The translations under genes and the position numbers were made by a program. 64,000 nucleotides of DNA from Planococcus rifietoensis (lineage in GTDB: Bacteria; Bacillota; Bacilli; Bacillales_A; Planococcaceae), in contig NZ_CP013659.2 of NCBI RefSeq assembly GCF_001465795.2, forward strand, positions 372,001-436,000. Reading direction: 5' to 3'. This document shows, in pieces, positions 1 to 9,057 of this stretch (positions are counted from its first letter, which is position 1; each line of letters begins with the position of its first letter). Under the pieces are notes generated by a model. It saw nothing but the letters and a program-made list of their open reading frames with translations, was not told the origin of the DNA and did not search any database.

Positions 1-117
1 ACAATTAACTGGAATAAAGTCCTATTTTTAAGAATTAATCCTTTCGCCTACTTCGGATTACGAAATATTCTGTTATATTAAGAGCTGGTAATAAAAATTT
101 CAAGGTGAAGGGATGTT

Positions 118-2892
118 ATGTGGATGAAGAAAGTTTTTGCAGGATGGCTCTCGGTAGTGCTGGTATTGTCAGCGTTTGTGCCGACAATGGCCGCAAATGA
201 AACGGGGGTCAGTGCGACTGAACAAGCGACTGCGCTTGAAGTCAGCCGTTCGGTCTTTTCATTGACCGAAGCGCGCACTGTCGAAGTGTCGGCTGATTTA
301 GGCGAAGGGGTCGACTTGGAAGATGTCGAATTCCAATTTGGCGGAAAGCCATTGTCTGAATGGCAGCAATGGACAGAAGGCCAAAACTATAATGGCGACC
401 CGTTCATCACGGTCGTTGAAGAGCCTTCTTTTGTGGAAGGCACGAACAAAATCACTGCGGTGCTGGAATTCGGTTTATTGTACGGGACGGATGATTTATC
501 CAACCGCACGATCCGCACTCAATACCAGCAATTTATCGGTGACTATGAACTGGCGCTGATTGATGCGGCAAGCGGCGACAAAGCGACAGCGACTGTCGAA
601 TTGAACGTCTACGATGAGTTCAAGTTTTACGATGAATTAAAACCGGCGATCGATGACATTTTCGAAGCCGCTGAACAAGATGCGGACAACGATCGCTACC
701 TCGAATATCAGACCGTCGGCAAAACGGTGGAAGGGCGCGATATTCATTTCGTCATTTTGGCACGAGATGAAGCAGCGGTCGATCAGTATTTGAATGAAAC
801 TTTGCCGACTGCACTCGAAGATCCGGAAAGTTTAATTGAAAAACTCGAGAACGATACGATGGGCGATTACCAAGTGCCAATCTGGTTCAATAATATCCAC
901 CCGGACGAAGTGGAAGGCGTGGATGTACAAGTTGAGCTATTGGAGAAATTCGCTTTGGAAGACGAAGTGAAATTCATGAATACAGACGGCGAGACGGAAT
1001 TCGAAGAGAACTTGAATGTGGACGAAGTTTTGGACGATGCGATTTTCCTCTATATGTTCACGAGCAACCCGGATGGCAGAGCGGCCAACACGCGCGCGAA
1101 CGCCGAGGGCTTTGACTTGAACCGCGACAATGCGTACCAGACGCAAGTGGAAACGCAGCAAGTGAATGAAGTGCTGTCGAAATGGACGCCGCTATCATTT
1201 GTGGATTTCCACGGCTATGTAGACGGATTCTTGATCGAACCGGCAACACCGCCGCATAACCCGAACTTTGAATACGATTTGTTGATCGACAATATGATGG
1301 AACAAGCCAATGCGATGGGGCAGGCGGGCATCGCCAATTCCGAGCTGACGTCTTATTTCATTGCCAAAGACGGTTATGGTTCCGGTTGGGATGATATGAC
1401 GCCAGCGTACACCGCGATTTATGCGATGCTTCACGGATCGCTCGGCCATACGATCGAAGTGCCGACACTGAGCCAGGACGGCTATAATGCGTTAGTCGGC
1501 AGTGGCCTTGGTGCGGCGAATTATGTGCATGACAATAAAGACCAATTGTACAAAGAGCAATTGGAGATTTTCAAGCGCGGCGTGGACGGGGAAGATAACC
1601 GTGCCGTCGATGAATATTACGTCAATGCGGCGGGTGAAGTGATCGGCCGTGACCGCGGAGACAATGAAAACTTTTTCCCGGATTATTACGTGATTCCGAC
1701 AGATGACAAGAACCAGAAGAATGCATTGGAAGCGTATAAGATGGCGGATTATTTGATTCGCAACGGCGTGGAAGTCGAAAAGACCGTGAAACCTGTCGAA
1801 GTGGACGGTGTCACGTATCCGAAAGGCACATTCATCGTGCCGATGGACCAAGCGAAGCGCGGCTTGGCGAACGCCATGCTCTATGAAGGCGATAACGTTT
1901 CTGACTGGGACGCGATGTATGACCCGATCGTCGTCAACTTCTCCGATTTGAGAGGCTTTGATCTGGAAGAAGTTCGTGTTGAAAATGCATTCGATGGAAA
2001 GACGCAAGAACTTGAAGAAGCGGTGATTCCGACAAGCACGGTAAAAGGAAACCCGCCGAAACAAATTCTCGAGAACTCCACGAACGATGCAATCCGCGTC
2101 GTCAACGCGCTACTTGCTGACGGCAAAACAGTGGAAGTGTTGACGGAAAGTAAAGGCAAAGCGGAAGCAGGCGATTTCGTCGTCGCGACGAACGACCTTC
2201 GCGCGTATGCCGATGATTATTATTTTGAAACACAAGTATTCGGCAACGGCAAAAATGCCGAAACCGAAGTATTGGAGCAGCCGAGTGTTGCGGCAACTGG
2301 TTCTGCACAATTGAACTTCTCGTTGCGCCAGCTCGGATTTGAACTGACGGACGCTGCAGGAGCGGACGTCATCGTCAGCGATGGCGGTTCATTTAACGCA
2401 GCACAAGTCACCGGCAAAACTTTTGTCGGGATTGGTGCACCAGCACTTAATGCAGTAAGTAAGAGCGGCTTGCTTCCAGGATTTGCGTATACGAGTACCG
2501 GAAGCAGACACGAAGGACTCGTGAAAGCAGACGTCGCGGAGCATCCGCTGACTGCCGGGTACGAGCAGGAAGAAAATCTCTACGTCACAACCGGTTCATG
2601 GATTTCGGGCGTTCCGGAAGGCGCAGAAGTGCTCGCAAGTTTCCAGGACAGCGACGATTTCTATCTCGCCGGCTGGTGGCCTGGCTATGAACAGGCACAA
2701 GGCCAAACGATGGCCATCACGGCTGAGCAGGGAGAGACGACGTTTAATTTGTTTGCCAACTCTCTCGCATTCCGTGCCCATACCGAACATAGCTACCGTT
2801 TCATTGCGAATTCGATTTACGATGCGGTGAGCGTTGAAGCTGAAGTGGTAGAGAAGGGGAAAGGAAAAGGGAAAAGGAAGAAGAAGCAGTAG
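118..2892 (+). CDS. Secreted M14-family zinc carboxypeptidase
   Basis: This is a 924-residue exported metallopeptidase of the M14 carboxypeptidase family, expected to trim peptides or wall material outside the cell. An N-terminal signal peptide (about residues 1-26, hydrophobic core then A-x-A near TMAA) is visible. Zinc ligands fit H261-x-x-E264 in the IHPDE motif and H365 in VDFHG. E447 in HTIEVP fits the catalytic glutamate, and the NPDGR...LNRD stretch fits the substrate-binding Arg/Asn-Arg. The region after about residue 530 is a long extension of unclear role. The C-terminus is a strongly basic tail (KGKGKGKRKKKQ) that could bind the anionic wall, which is inference. ATG 118 follows AAGGTGAAGGG; ATG 124 is possible. 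A repeat pair and a terminator follow the stop. Family call is firm, substrate unknown. Confidence 0.88.
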   Translation: MWMKKVFAGWLSVVLVLSAFVPTMAANETGVSATEQATALEVSRSVFSLTEARTVEVSADLGEGVDLEDVEFQFGGKPLSEWQQWTEGQNYNGDPFITVVEEPSFVEGTNKITAVLEFGLLYGTDDLSNRTIRTQYQQFIGDYELALIDAASGDKATATVELNVYDEFKFYDELKPAIDDIFEAAEQDADNDRYLEYQTVGKTVEGRDIHFVILARDEAAVDQYLNETLPTALEDPESLIEKLENDTMGDYQVPIWFNNIHPDEVEGVDVQVELLEKFALEDEVKFMNTDGETEFEENLNVDEVLDDAIFLYMFTSNPDGRAANTRANAEGFDLNRDNAYQTQVETQQVNEVLSKWTPLSFVDFHGYVDGFLIEPATPPHNPNFEYDLLIDNMMEQANAMGQAGIANSELTSYFIAKDGYGSGWDDMTPAYTAIYAMLHGSLGHTIEVPTLSQDGYNALVGSGLGAANYVHDNKDQLYKEQLEIFKRGVDGEDNRAVDEYYVNAAGEVIGRDRGDNENFFPDYYVIPTDDKNQKNALEAYKMADYLIRNGVEVEKTVKPVEVDGVTYPKGTFIVPMDQAKRGLANAMLYEGDNVSDWDAMYDPIVVNFSDLRGFDLEEVRVENAFDGKTQELEEAVIPTSTVKGNPPKQILENSTNDAIRVVNALLADGKTVEVLTESKGKAEAGDFVVATNDLRAYADDYYFETQVFGNGKNAETEVLEQPSVAATGSAQLNFSLRQLGFELTDAAGADVIVSDGGSFNAAQVTGKTFVGIGAPALNAVSKSGLLPGFAYTSTGSRHEGLVKADVAEHPLTAGYEQEENLYVTTGSWISGVPEGAEVLASFQDSDDFYLAGWWPGYEQAQGQTMAITAEQGETTFNLFANSLAFRAHTEHSYRFIANSIYDAVSVEAEVVEKGKGKGKRKKKQ

Positions 2893-2897
2893 TTGGT

Positions 2898-2983
2898 GTC
2901 CCTGTGCACCACACAATTCTCCGGATAAGAAGCTTGATATAGCGGCGTTTGTGTGATGCGACGCCCCTGTGCACGACACAATT
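2898..2983 (+). repeat. Paired 21-bp dispersed repeat (short class)
   Basis: Two direct copies of the 21-bp repeat (core CCCTGTGCACCACACAATT) lie at 2898-2918 and 2963-2983, separated by exactly 44 nt. The second copy has GACAC for CACAC and GCCCC for GTCCC. The spacer contains CTTGATATAGCGGCGTTT, a motif shared with other spacers. The pair starts 5 nt after the peptidase stop and ends 2 nt before the terminator. Confidence 0.92.
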
Positions 2984-2985
2984 CG

Positions 2986-3023
2986 GGATCCGCTCCATTC
3001 GATAATGGAGCGGATCCTTTTTA
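2986..3023 (+). terminator. Intrinsic terminator
   Basis: A 14-bp perfect stem (GGATCCGCTCCATT / AATGGAGCGGATCC) with a 4-nt loop is followed by TTTTTATT. It ends the M14 peptidase transcript. Confidence 0.9.
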
Positions 3024-3112
3024 TTATTGGACGGAATTTCGGGAGCCGAATGATTTGAATTCATAGAGCTGTAAGAGTAATCTGAAAATAGATTTGAGAG
3101 GAGTGGAAGTAA

Positions 3113-3955
3113 ATGGTGAAAGCAATTCCAGAAGTGACATTAAATGACGGCACGACTTTGCCGGTGACAGGGCTCGGTACATACGGACTATGGGGCAATG
3201 CCGGGGCGAACGCCGTCAGCAGTGGCATCAACGCGGGATACCGCTTGATCGATACGGCGTATAATTACGAAAACGAAGGCGCGGTCGGCGAAGGCATTCG
3301 GCGCAGCGGCATTCCACGAGAAGAGCTGTGGGTGACGTCCAAGCTGCCGGGGCGCTATCACACATACGAAAAAGCTTTGGTGGCGATTCAGGAATCGCTA
3401 TTCCGTGCGCAATTGGATTATTTCGACCTCTATTTGATTCACTGGCCGTTGCCGAATCAAGATACGTACGTGGAAGCTTGGCAAGCGTTGATCGACGCAC
3501 AGAAATGGGGACTCGTCCGCTCGATCGGCGTCAGCAATTTCCTGCCTGAGCATTTGGAGCGCATCATCAAAGAGACGGGCGTCACGCCGAGCGTGAACCA
3601 AGTGGAATTGCATCCGTTCTTTAACCAGGCGCATCAGCGAAAAGCGCATACCGAGCACAACATCCAAACTCAGTCGTGGAGCCCGATCGCGAGGGCGAAG
3701 GATATCATGACGAACGATACCGTCCGCCAGATTGCGGAAGCTCATCACAAAACCATCGCGCAAGTCGTCTTGCGCTGGCAATATCAAATCGGTTCGGTAT
3801 CGATTCCTCGCTCTACCTCGCCTGAGCGCCAACGCGAAAACCTGGCCATTTTCGATTTTGAATTAAGCGACAGTGAAATGGCGGCGATTTCGGAATTGTC
3901 CCGTCCGGATGGAAGGTTGTTTGATATGGACCCGGCGACGCATGAGGAGTTTTAA
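3113..3955 (+). CDS. Aldo/keto reductase
   Basis: This is a 280-residue NADPH-dependent aldo/keto reductase with a (beta/alpha)8 barrel, of the Bacillus YtbE/YvgN type, reducing aldehydes such as methylglyoxal or 2,5-diketo-gluconate-like substrates. Visible landmarks are the LIDTAYNYENE motif carrying the catalytic Asp and Tyr, VTSKLP with the catalytic Lys, LIHWP with the catalytic His, SIGVSNF, and SIPRS for the NADP phosphate. Length is normal for the family. ATG 3113 follows GAGAGGAG. It stands alone between two terminators. Physiological substrate is not deducible. Confidence 0.93.
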   Translation: MVKAIPEVTLNDGTTLPVTGLGTYGLWGNAGANAVSSGINAGYRLIDTAYNYENEGAVGEGIRRSGIPREELWVTSKLPGRYHTYEKALVAIQESLFRAQLDYFDLYLIHWPLPNQDTYVEAWQALIDAQKWGLVRSIGVSNFLPEHLERIIKETGVTPSVNQVELHPFFNQAHQRKAHTEHNIQTQSWSPIARAKDIMTNDTVRQIAEAHHKTIAQVVLRWQYQIGSVSIPRSTSPERQRENLAIFDFELSDSEMAAISELSRPDGRLFDMDPATHEEF

Positions 3956-4037
3956 TGAAAAGCTAAGTAGCTTAAGCCATTTGAAAATGATTTGTGCTGA
4001 ACTTCATTCTAAAAAATCAAGTTCTGCAACAAACTAG

Positions 4038-4086
4038 AAGACCCGCCAATCCGTTTAGGGATCGGCGGGTCTTTAGGCTTTTTTTG
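4038..4086. terminator. Bidirectional hairpin between convergent genes
   Basis: The stem AAGACCCGCC...GGCGGGTCTT has a 5-nt loop; on the plus strand TAGGCTTTTTTT follows. It lies between the convergent aldo/keto reductase and the peptidoglycan-binding protein gene. Confidence 0.75.
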
Positions 4087-4090
4087 AAAA

Positions 4091-4726
4091 TCAATATTCC
4101 CCGTACAACGCCGTCCACGTTTTGACCCCAACAATGCCATCGACGTGCAATCCCTTATCGGCCTGATATTGCCGAACGTTCCTAGTGGTTTCGGGCCCGA
4201 AGACGCCATCGACTTCCGTCTTCAATCCGTAATTGTTCAATGTCCACTGCAGCAATTCCACTTCGATGCGCTGACTGCCTTGGTGCAAGGTGTATTGGTG
4301 TTCCGGTGAGATCGCCATTACATTCTTCAGCCTGGCGGGGAGTTGGGTGTCATCCGAAGGCTGTTGATGTTCGGCGTAAATGGCGACCCACGTATACATG
4401 CCGACGATGCCGTCGACTACGAGGCCTTTATCCTGCTGGTATTGCCGGACGTTCCGGTCGGTCTTTGGCCCGAAGATACCATCGACTTCCGTTTTCAATC
4501 CGTAATCGTTCAAGGTCCATTGGAGCAGCTCGACTTCAATCCGTTTGCTTCCTTGGCGCAGCGTGAATTGATGCTCCGGGGCGATGTCCATCAGTTTCTC
4601 GAGGTTTTCGGGTAGCTGGTTTTCTGTTGCCGATCCATGGCTTGCGGCAGCGGCTGAATCAAAAGACAGGGGAAGTGCAGCGAATAATCCGAATGCGAGA
4701 AGCAGTGGAAGCCAAATTTTCTTCAT
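4091..4726 (-). CDS. Secreted protein with two peptidoglycan-binding domains
   Basis: This 211-residue exported protein consists of a signal peptide (MKKIWLPLLLAFGLFAALPL...AAAA) and two near-identical repeats of about 75 residues, each a PG_binding_1 module (LLQWTLNxYGLKTEVDGxFG...VRQYQxDKGLxVDGIVG). No catalytic domain is present, so it probably coats or modulates the cell wall. The reading frame continues upstream, but the start at 4726 is chosen because GGGAGGA sits 7 nt before it and a proper signal peptide begins there. It is followed on the same strand by nothing; a shared hairpin ends it. Confidence 0.85.
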   Translation of the reverse strand: MKKIWLPLLLAFGLFAALPLSFDSAAAASHGSATENQLPENLEKLMDIAPEHQFTLRQGSKRIEVELLQWTLNDYGLKTEVDGIFGPKTDRNVRQYQQDKGLVVDGIVGMYTWVAIYAEHQQPSDDTQLPARLKNVMAISPEHQYTLHQGSQRIEVELLQWTLNNYGLKTEVDGVFGPETTRNVRQYQADKGLHVDGIVGVKTWTALYGEY

Positions 4727-4801
4727 GGCGGATTCCTCCCGAATGATTAGTTGCTTCATGTATACCCGCTTCATTATCAAAAACAACGAAATGTTCAGAG
4801 G

Positions 4802-5254
4802 CTAATGATCGCCGAGCGGTTCCGCAAGGCCGACAAGAATCCCTTCAGGCCCGCGAATATAGCATAGCCGGTACACGTCTTCGTATTGCACCACTTCGCT
4901 AACAAGCTTGGCGCCGTGTCTCGTGAGTCTAGCGACCATGTCGTCGATATTTTTGACCGCGAACATGACGCGTAAATACCCGAGTGAATTGACCGGGGCT
5001 GTCCGGTGATCGCTGGTAACAGCCGGTGTGAGAAAGCATGACAATTCAATCCGGCTGTGGCCGTCCGGCGTCACCAGCATGGCGATTTCGACTTGTTGGT
5101 CGCCAAGCCCCGTGACGCGTCCCGCCCATGTGCCTTCGACCATGCCGCGGCCTTCGAGTTCCAAGCCGATTTCTTCGAAGAATGCGATGGCGTCGTCGAG
5201 TGACTCCACGACGATACCGACGTTGTCCATGCGGAGTAATTGATTGTTCTCCAT
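4802..5254 (-). CDS. VOC (glyoxalase/dioxygenase-fold) protein
   Basis: This 150-residue vicinal oxygen chelate protein has two beta-alpha-beta-beta-beta halves. The first runs from DNVGIVVESLDDAIAFF, the second from YLRVMFAVKNIDDMVARL, ending YIRGPEGILVGLAEPLG with a typical metal-ligand Glu position. Many such proteins are glyoxalase-like or fosfomycin- or bleomycin-resistance-like; no specific reaction can be assigned. GGAAGGAG precedes ATG 5254. Confidence 0.82.
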   Translation of the reverse strand: MENNQLLRMDNVGIVVESLDDAIAFFEEIGLELEGRGMVEGTWAGRVTGLGDQQVEIAMLVTPDGHSRIELSCFLTPAVTSDHRTAPVNSLGYLRVMFAVKNIDDMVARLTRHGAKLVSEVVQYEDVYRLCYIRGPEGILVGLAEPLGDH

Positions 5255-5327
5255 GAGATTGTCTCCTTCCTTTTGAATAGCGATGGTTCATATCCATTCT
5301 CTTTAAAGCGACGGATTCCTTCCGAAT

Positions 5328-5371
5328 AAAAAACGGGAACGATGCCAGTAAAGCATCGTTCCCGTTTTCGT
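5328..5371 (-). terminator. Intrinsic terminator after the MFS gene
   Basis: A long perfect stem (AAAACGGGAACGATGC / GCATCGTTCCCGTTTT) with a 7-nt loop is followed on the minus strand by a U-rich run. It ends the MFS transcript. Confidence 0.9.
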
Positions 5372-5384
5372 TTCCTAAACAGAT

Positions 5385-6539
5385 TTACTTGGCTGCGTGC
5401 GCAGCGGTTTGCTGAGTCGAAACTGCCTGGGTATTTGTTTTAATGAAGATAAACAGCAGGCCGATCGCTGCGAATGATAAAAAGGCAATCGGATAGGACA
5501 TGCTGTCGATCAAGATGCCCGCTGCGATCGATCCAATCGATTGGCCGATGCCGAGCGAGAAGAATGACAAGCTTACGCCGACAGAAGGCGTATCCGGGAA
5601 ATGGCGCGTGCCCCAGACGATGAATAAGCCGGTCATGAAAATGAATGAGATGCCGAACAGGATTGCCGACAGGAAAATCGAAGCAGGGTGCGGAATGGTC
5701 AGGGTGACAAGAGATGCGGTCGCGACCAACACGCCGAGACGGTAAGACCAGCCGAGCCCGATGCGCTGAATGATGGTCCCGGCGATGCCGCCGATGATGC
5801 CGGCGGCGCCCATGACGATCCAGAAGACCATGCTTCCGCTTGTCGAGAAATCGTGCGTTTCGGTCAAGTAGCTTCGTGAAAAGGTCCAATAAATGGAGGA
5901 GCTGAAACCGATGCCTATTGCTGCGAGAATCATAAAGCGCGCTTGGCCGAGCAGGCTTAGTTTAAACTTGCTGCCAGTGGATTGTTCCGGTTCTTGTTTC
6001 GCTCGCTTGATCGCGCGTGCATTCCACCACAGCGTCAAAAATGCCAGAATCGCGAACAGCACATAGCCCCAGCGCCATTGCTCGGCAAATACCAATGCGA
6101 CAGGGCCGCTCGCGACGACCCCGACGCTCGTTCCTGTATTAATCCACGTATTGCCTTTGTCGCGTTCGCGGCTCTCAAGTGATTGTGCAACGACTTGGCT
6201 GAAGGCGGGGGAGACCCAGCCGCTACCGAGTCCTGCGACAAATGCGCTGATGGCAAGCGTATAGAAGCCTTGCGATGCCGTCATTCCAAGCATGCCGATA
6301 AAAGCGGTCGCTCCCGAATACAACACGACGCGGCGGGCACTCATTTTATGAATGAAAATGGCCGCTGTCACCAAGGCCAGCGTATAGGCGGCGTAGGCCA
6401 CCGAACCGATCAATCCCGACTGGCTTTCGGATAGGCTTAAGGTGCTGCTGATTTCCGGCAAGAACAAACCAAAACTGTATCTGGCGAATGCATAGGTGAC
6501 ACCAATCATGGCGATGCCGGGCAAAACGATTTTCCACAT
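5385..6539 (-). CDS. MFS transporter
   Basis: This is a 384-residue major facilitator permease with 12 predicted membrane segments. The first segment carries AFARYSFGLFLPEI, as in YbfB/YjiJ-type sugar or drug exporters. Export of a compound sensed by the neighbouring TetR regulator is likely (inference). ATG 6539 follows AGAAGGAG. The gene has its own promoter region (6540-6656) with two copies of a putative TetR operator, one overlapping a TATAAT -10 box on the minus strand (6572-6577). Substrate unknown. Confidence 0.85.
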   Translation of the reverse strand: MWKIVLPGIAMIGVTYAFARYSFGLFLPEISSTLSLSESQSGLIGSVAYAAYTLALVTAAIFIHKMSARRVVLYSGATAFIGMLGMTASQGFYTLAISAFVAGLGSGWVSPAFSQVVAQSLESRERDKGNTWINTGTSVGVVASGPVALVFAEQWRWGYVLFAILAFLTLWWNARAIKRAKQEPEQSTGSKFKLSLLGQARFMILAAIGIGFSSSIYWTFSRSYLTETHDFSTSGSMVFWIVMGAAGIIGGIAGTIIQRIGLGWSYRLGVLVATASLVTLTIPHPASIFLSAILFGISFIFMTGLFIVWGTRHFPDTPSVGVSLSFFSLGIGQSIGSIAAGILIDSMSYPIAFLSFAAIGLLFIFIKTNTQAVSTQQTAAHAAK

Positions 6540-6557
6540 AATAGTTCACTCCTTCTT

Positions 6558-6580
6558 TAGATAGAACGGTCATTATATTT
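6558..6580 (-). promoter_or_regulatory. Putative TetR operator over the MFS -10 box
   Basis: TTAGATAGAACGGTCATTAT is one of three near-identical sites in this locus (also 6627-6650 and 7219-7240). On the minus strand it overlaps the likely -10 TATAAT of the MFS promoter. Confidence 0.65.
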
Positions 6581-6626
6581 TTTGGCTAAAAAAATATAAC
6601 TATAACATACGATCTTGACTTGATTT

Positions 6627-6650
6627 ATAGATAGAGCGGTCACTATATTC
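6627..6650 (-). promoter_or_regulatory. Putative TetR operator, upstream copy
   Basis: TATAGATAGAGCGGTCACTA is the second copy, about 70 bp upstream of the first in the MFS promoter region. Confidence 0.62.
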
Positions 6651-6656
6651 CTAGGG

Positions 6657-6682
6657 TAAAAAAAGTAAGCGACCGCTTACTT
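6657..6682 (-). terminator. Intrinsic terminator of tetR
   Basis: The perfect stem AAGTAAGC / GCTTACTT with loop GACC overlaps the tetR stop codon. On the minus strand it is followed by a run of Ts, so the MFS gene must be served by its own promoter. Confidence 0.82.
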
Positions 6683-7199
6683 ATAAATGCTGGACCAAAG
6701 CCATCAAGGCATCTTCGACTTCATCCAACGGAGAAATTTCGGCTAAGGAGACGGCCCCTTCAAACAACAACGACAAGCGCGCCGCTTCGGTAGGCGTGAG
6801 CCCGTTCGACAGGAACAGCTGTCTTGTGTCTTCTTTATGATTCGTCACGAGTTGGACAATCGGATGGTCGGGCTCGCTGACGAATTCTTCTTTCGCCCGC
6901 AAGAACATGCAGCCATTGAAAGCGGTATGCTTTAGCCAATTCAAATGGCCGATTGCCAGCCGTTCTGCGACCGATCCTGTCGCTTGTTGTTTCGCCTGTT
7001 CGAGATAATCCATATAGACCTGCGATCTGCGGGTCAAGATCTCCAAGATCAGTTCGTCTTTGGAATTAAAATGATTATACAGCGTCATCAGCGCCACGTC
7101 CGCTTCCTGGACAATTGCCTTCAAGCCAATGGCATGAAAGCCGTGCTGGTAAAACAGCTGTTCTGCAGCCACCAGCAAATCTTCTTTTTTGGTGCTCAT
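6681..7199 (-). CDS. TetR/AcrR-family repressor
   Basis: This 172-residue regulator has an N-terminal helix-turn-helix (about residues 5-50: AEQLFYQHGFHAIGLKAIV...VALMTLYNHFNSKDELI). The ligand domain contains FNGCMFLRA, whose cysteine sits where NemR-like regulators keep a reactive Cys; redox or electrophile sensing is only a suggestion. The start at 7199 (MSTKKEDL) is chosen over upstream in-frame codons because GGGGGAA lies 7 nt before it. It lies immediately upstream of the MFS gene. The three shared operator-like sites imply that it represses both genes. Confidence 0.87.
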   Translation of the reverse strand: MSTKKEDLLVAAEQLFYQHGFHAIGLKAIVQEADVALMTLYNHFNSKDELILEILTRRSQVYMDYLEQAKQQATGSVAERLAIGHLNWLKHTAFNGCMFLRAKEEFVSEPDHPIVQLVTNHKEDTRQLFLSNGLTPTEAARLSLLFEGAVSLAEISPLDEVEDALMALVQHL

Positions 7200-7218
7200 G
7201 AGCCATTCCCCCATTGGT

Positions 7219-7240
7219 TTAGATATAACGGTCACTCTAA
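7219..7240 (-). promoter_or_regulatory. Putative TetR autoregulatory operator
   Basis: TTAGATATAACGGTCACTCT matches the two MFS-promoter sites and lies about 20 bp upstream of the tetR start. Confidence 0.6.
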
Positions 7241-7463
7241 AATTAACAGCTATAGTAAATGAGTGCAAGCGATAACCGTTCAAGCTGAACGAGGCGTGAG
7301 GGTTTCGCTGTCCATGCGGAGGGTAAAGAATTGGACAAAGATGGTAACGAAAAATAGAGATTGTTTTGCAGGAGTTTGATTGCCAATAGGGAAATACGCA
7401 TATATCAGGAAGCCAGATGAATTCAAAGATGTAGTGGAAGACGGGGAGCAGGAGGTGTACACG

Positions 7464-8138
7464 ATGAAACGGATCTTAGCCATTAGCGATATTCACGGAG
7501 AGCTGGACTTGTTCAATGAGTTGCTGGAGAAAGTGTCGTATGACGCATCGAATGACCAGCTGATTTTACTCGGCGATTATGTGGACCGCGGACCGGATTC
7601 CAAAGGCGTGCTGGAGCGGGTCATCGAATTGAATCAGCAGGGCGCGATTGTGCTGCGCGGCAATCACGACCAAATGATGTTGGAAGCAGCGAGAGGAGAA
7701 ACCGGCGCAGCGGGAAACTGGCTGCGCAACAGGGCACTTTCCACATTGCAAAGTTATGATTCTTCCATAGAAGGCATGAAGCTCCCAGTGACGGAGCTGT
7801 TTTGGACCCATATCGAGTTTTTACGAGAAACGAAGTTCTATTATGAAACAGATGGCTACCTATTCGTGCATGCAGGTGTTCAGCCTGGTGTTCCGGTTGA
7901 AGGGACAGATCCGTACGTATTAATGTGGATCCGCGATGAATTTCATCGAGGCTATGCAGGCGATAAGAAAGTCGTCTTCGGGCACACACCGACGTTTAAT
8001 TTGAGAGGGTCGAATGATACGAGCGTTTATTTTGGCGACAACCGCATCATCGGGATCGATGGGGGCGCGGTGTACGGCGGGCAGTTGAATTGCCTGGAGC
8101 TGCCGGGTGAGCAGGTTTATTTTGTGAGGAAAGAATGA
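7464..8138 (+). CDS. Calcineurin-like serine/threonine or dinucleotide phosphatase (PrpE/ApaH-like)
   Basis: This 224-residue cytoplasmic metallophosphoesterase has all signature blocks: SDIHGE (residues 7-12), GDYVDRGPDSKG, LRGNHDQM, FVHAGVQPG and VFGHTP. These supply the two-metal site. Size and motif order fit the bacterial PrpE/PPP-like phosphatases, which act on phosphoproteins or on diadenosine tetraphosphate. The frame is open upstream, but CAGGAGG at 7449-7455 favours ATG 7464, which also starts directly at the first beta strand. It is monocistronic. Confidence 0.88.
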   Translation: MKRILAISDIHGELDLFNELLEKVSYDASNDQLILLGDYVDRGPDSKGVLERVIELNQQGAIVLRGNHDQMMLEAARGETGAAGNWLRNRALSTLQSYDSSIEGMKLPVTELFWTHIEFLRETKFYYETDGYLFVHAGVQPGVPVEGTDPYVLMWIRDEFHRGYAGDKKVVFGHTPTFNLRGSNDTSVYFGDNRIIGIDGGAVYGGQLNCLELPGEQVYFVRKE

Positions 8139-8241
8139 AGTGTGCGTTTGTCCATAATCTGCTGTGTCCTGCGCTTTGGTTAGCGTGGGCATTTTTAATT
8201 CACCAATAAAATGTGAGCGCCTGTTCCTGAAAGTTGTTGAA

Positions 8242-9057
8242 TTACCGAATAACCGAGCGGTGCTGTTTCAAACCTCGTGCCATCCAGCCGATTATAAGCA
8301 GCATTAGCACTGTGCTAACAATCAGCGCAACGAGGTTCGGTGTGGCTTTAGTGTACAGGTCATTAACGCTCGTCACCGTTAGCCATTCCATGAACGAGGT
8401 GTCGGCGAATGCTTGGTAAACGGCGAGTGTGTTGTTGGCGCTGTGAAGCAAAATCGGCGCGAGTAAATTGCCGCTTTTAACATACAGGAGGGACGCGATG
8501 ACCGCGAACAGGAAAGCGCCAAAAAAATTGAGATGGAAGACGGCGAAGATCAAGCTCGTGATGCCGATGCCTTTCCACAAACCGAATACGTTCATCAGCT
8601 GATTCAAGAGAACGCCGCGGAAGACGAACTCTTCTGCGATCGGTGCGATGACGGCGACGATGACCCCGGTGGCGGCCAAATACCAAACAGCGTCGGGAAG
8701 CGGCTGCGGCGTGAGGAAGAGATTTACGAGCGCGGGCGCCGTTGCCATCAGCCCCCGCAATAACAGCCAATAGACGCTCATGGAAAACACCAGGAGCAAG
8801 AACGTAAGCCCGACAATCGGCAATAGCCAGCGGACGATGCCGCTGAAAAAGACGACTTCGCGCAGTTTCACGCCGCGCTTTTGGAAATAATAGCTGCAAA
8901 TCCACACCGGCAGGACGATGTAGAAAACGAGCAGCATGACGATGCTATTCAGGAACGGGTTGCCGGCAGTTTGCAGTAAGAAAGAAATCAAGACGATGGA
9001 TGCGACTGTCATCAAACCGAGAATAAACCGTGGCTTCTTTTCCCCGACCATCCTCAT
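8242..9057 (-). CDS. CPBP-family intramembrane metalloprotease
   Basis: This 271-residue polytopic membrane protein carries the CPBP/ABI (PF02517) motifs: E142-E143-x-x-x-R147 in AEEFVFRG, H175 in FAVFHLNFFG and H205 in LLHSANN. These form the catalytic site of Rce1-like CAAX proteases. In Bacillota such proteins are often bacteriocin-immunity or maturation factors; no bacteriocin gene is adjacent. The start at 9057 follows AAAGGCGG; ATG 9051 is an alternative. Confidence 0.87.
   Translation of the reverse strand: MRMVGEKKPRFILGLMTVASIVLISFLLQTAGNPFLNSIVMLLVFYIVLPVWICSYYFQKRGVKLREVVFFSGIVRWLLPIVGLTFLLLVFSMSVYWLLLRGLMATAPALVNLFLTPQPLPDAVWYLAATGVIVAVIAPIAEEFVFRGVLLNQLMNVFGLWKGIGITSLIFAVFHLNFFGAFLFAVIASLLYVKSGNLLAPILLHSANNTLAVYQAFADTSFMEWLTVTSVNDLYTKATPNLVALIVSTVLMLLIIGWMARGLKQHRSVIR

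Noticed and set aside
1..6. Tail of another 21-bp repeat copy at the left edge (ACAATT)
   Set aside because: Six bases are too few to support it; the sequence before the window would decide.
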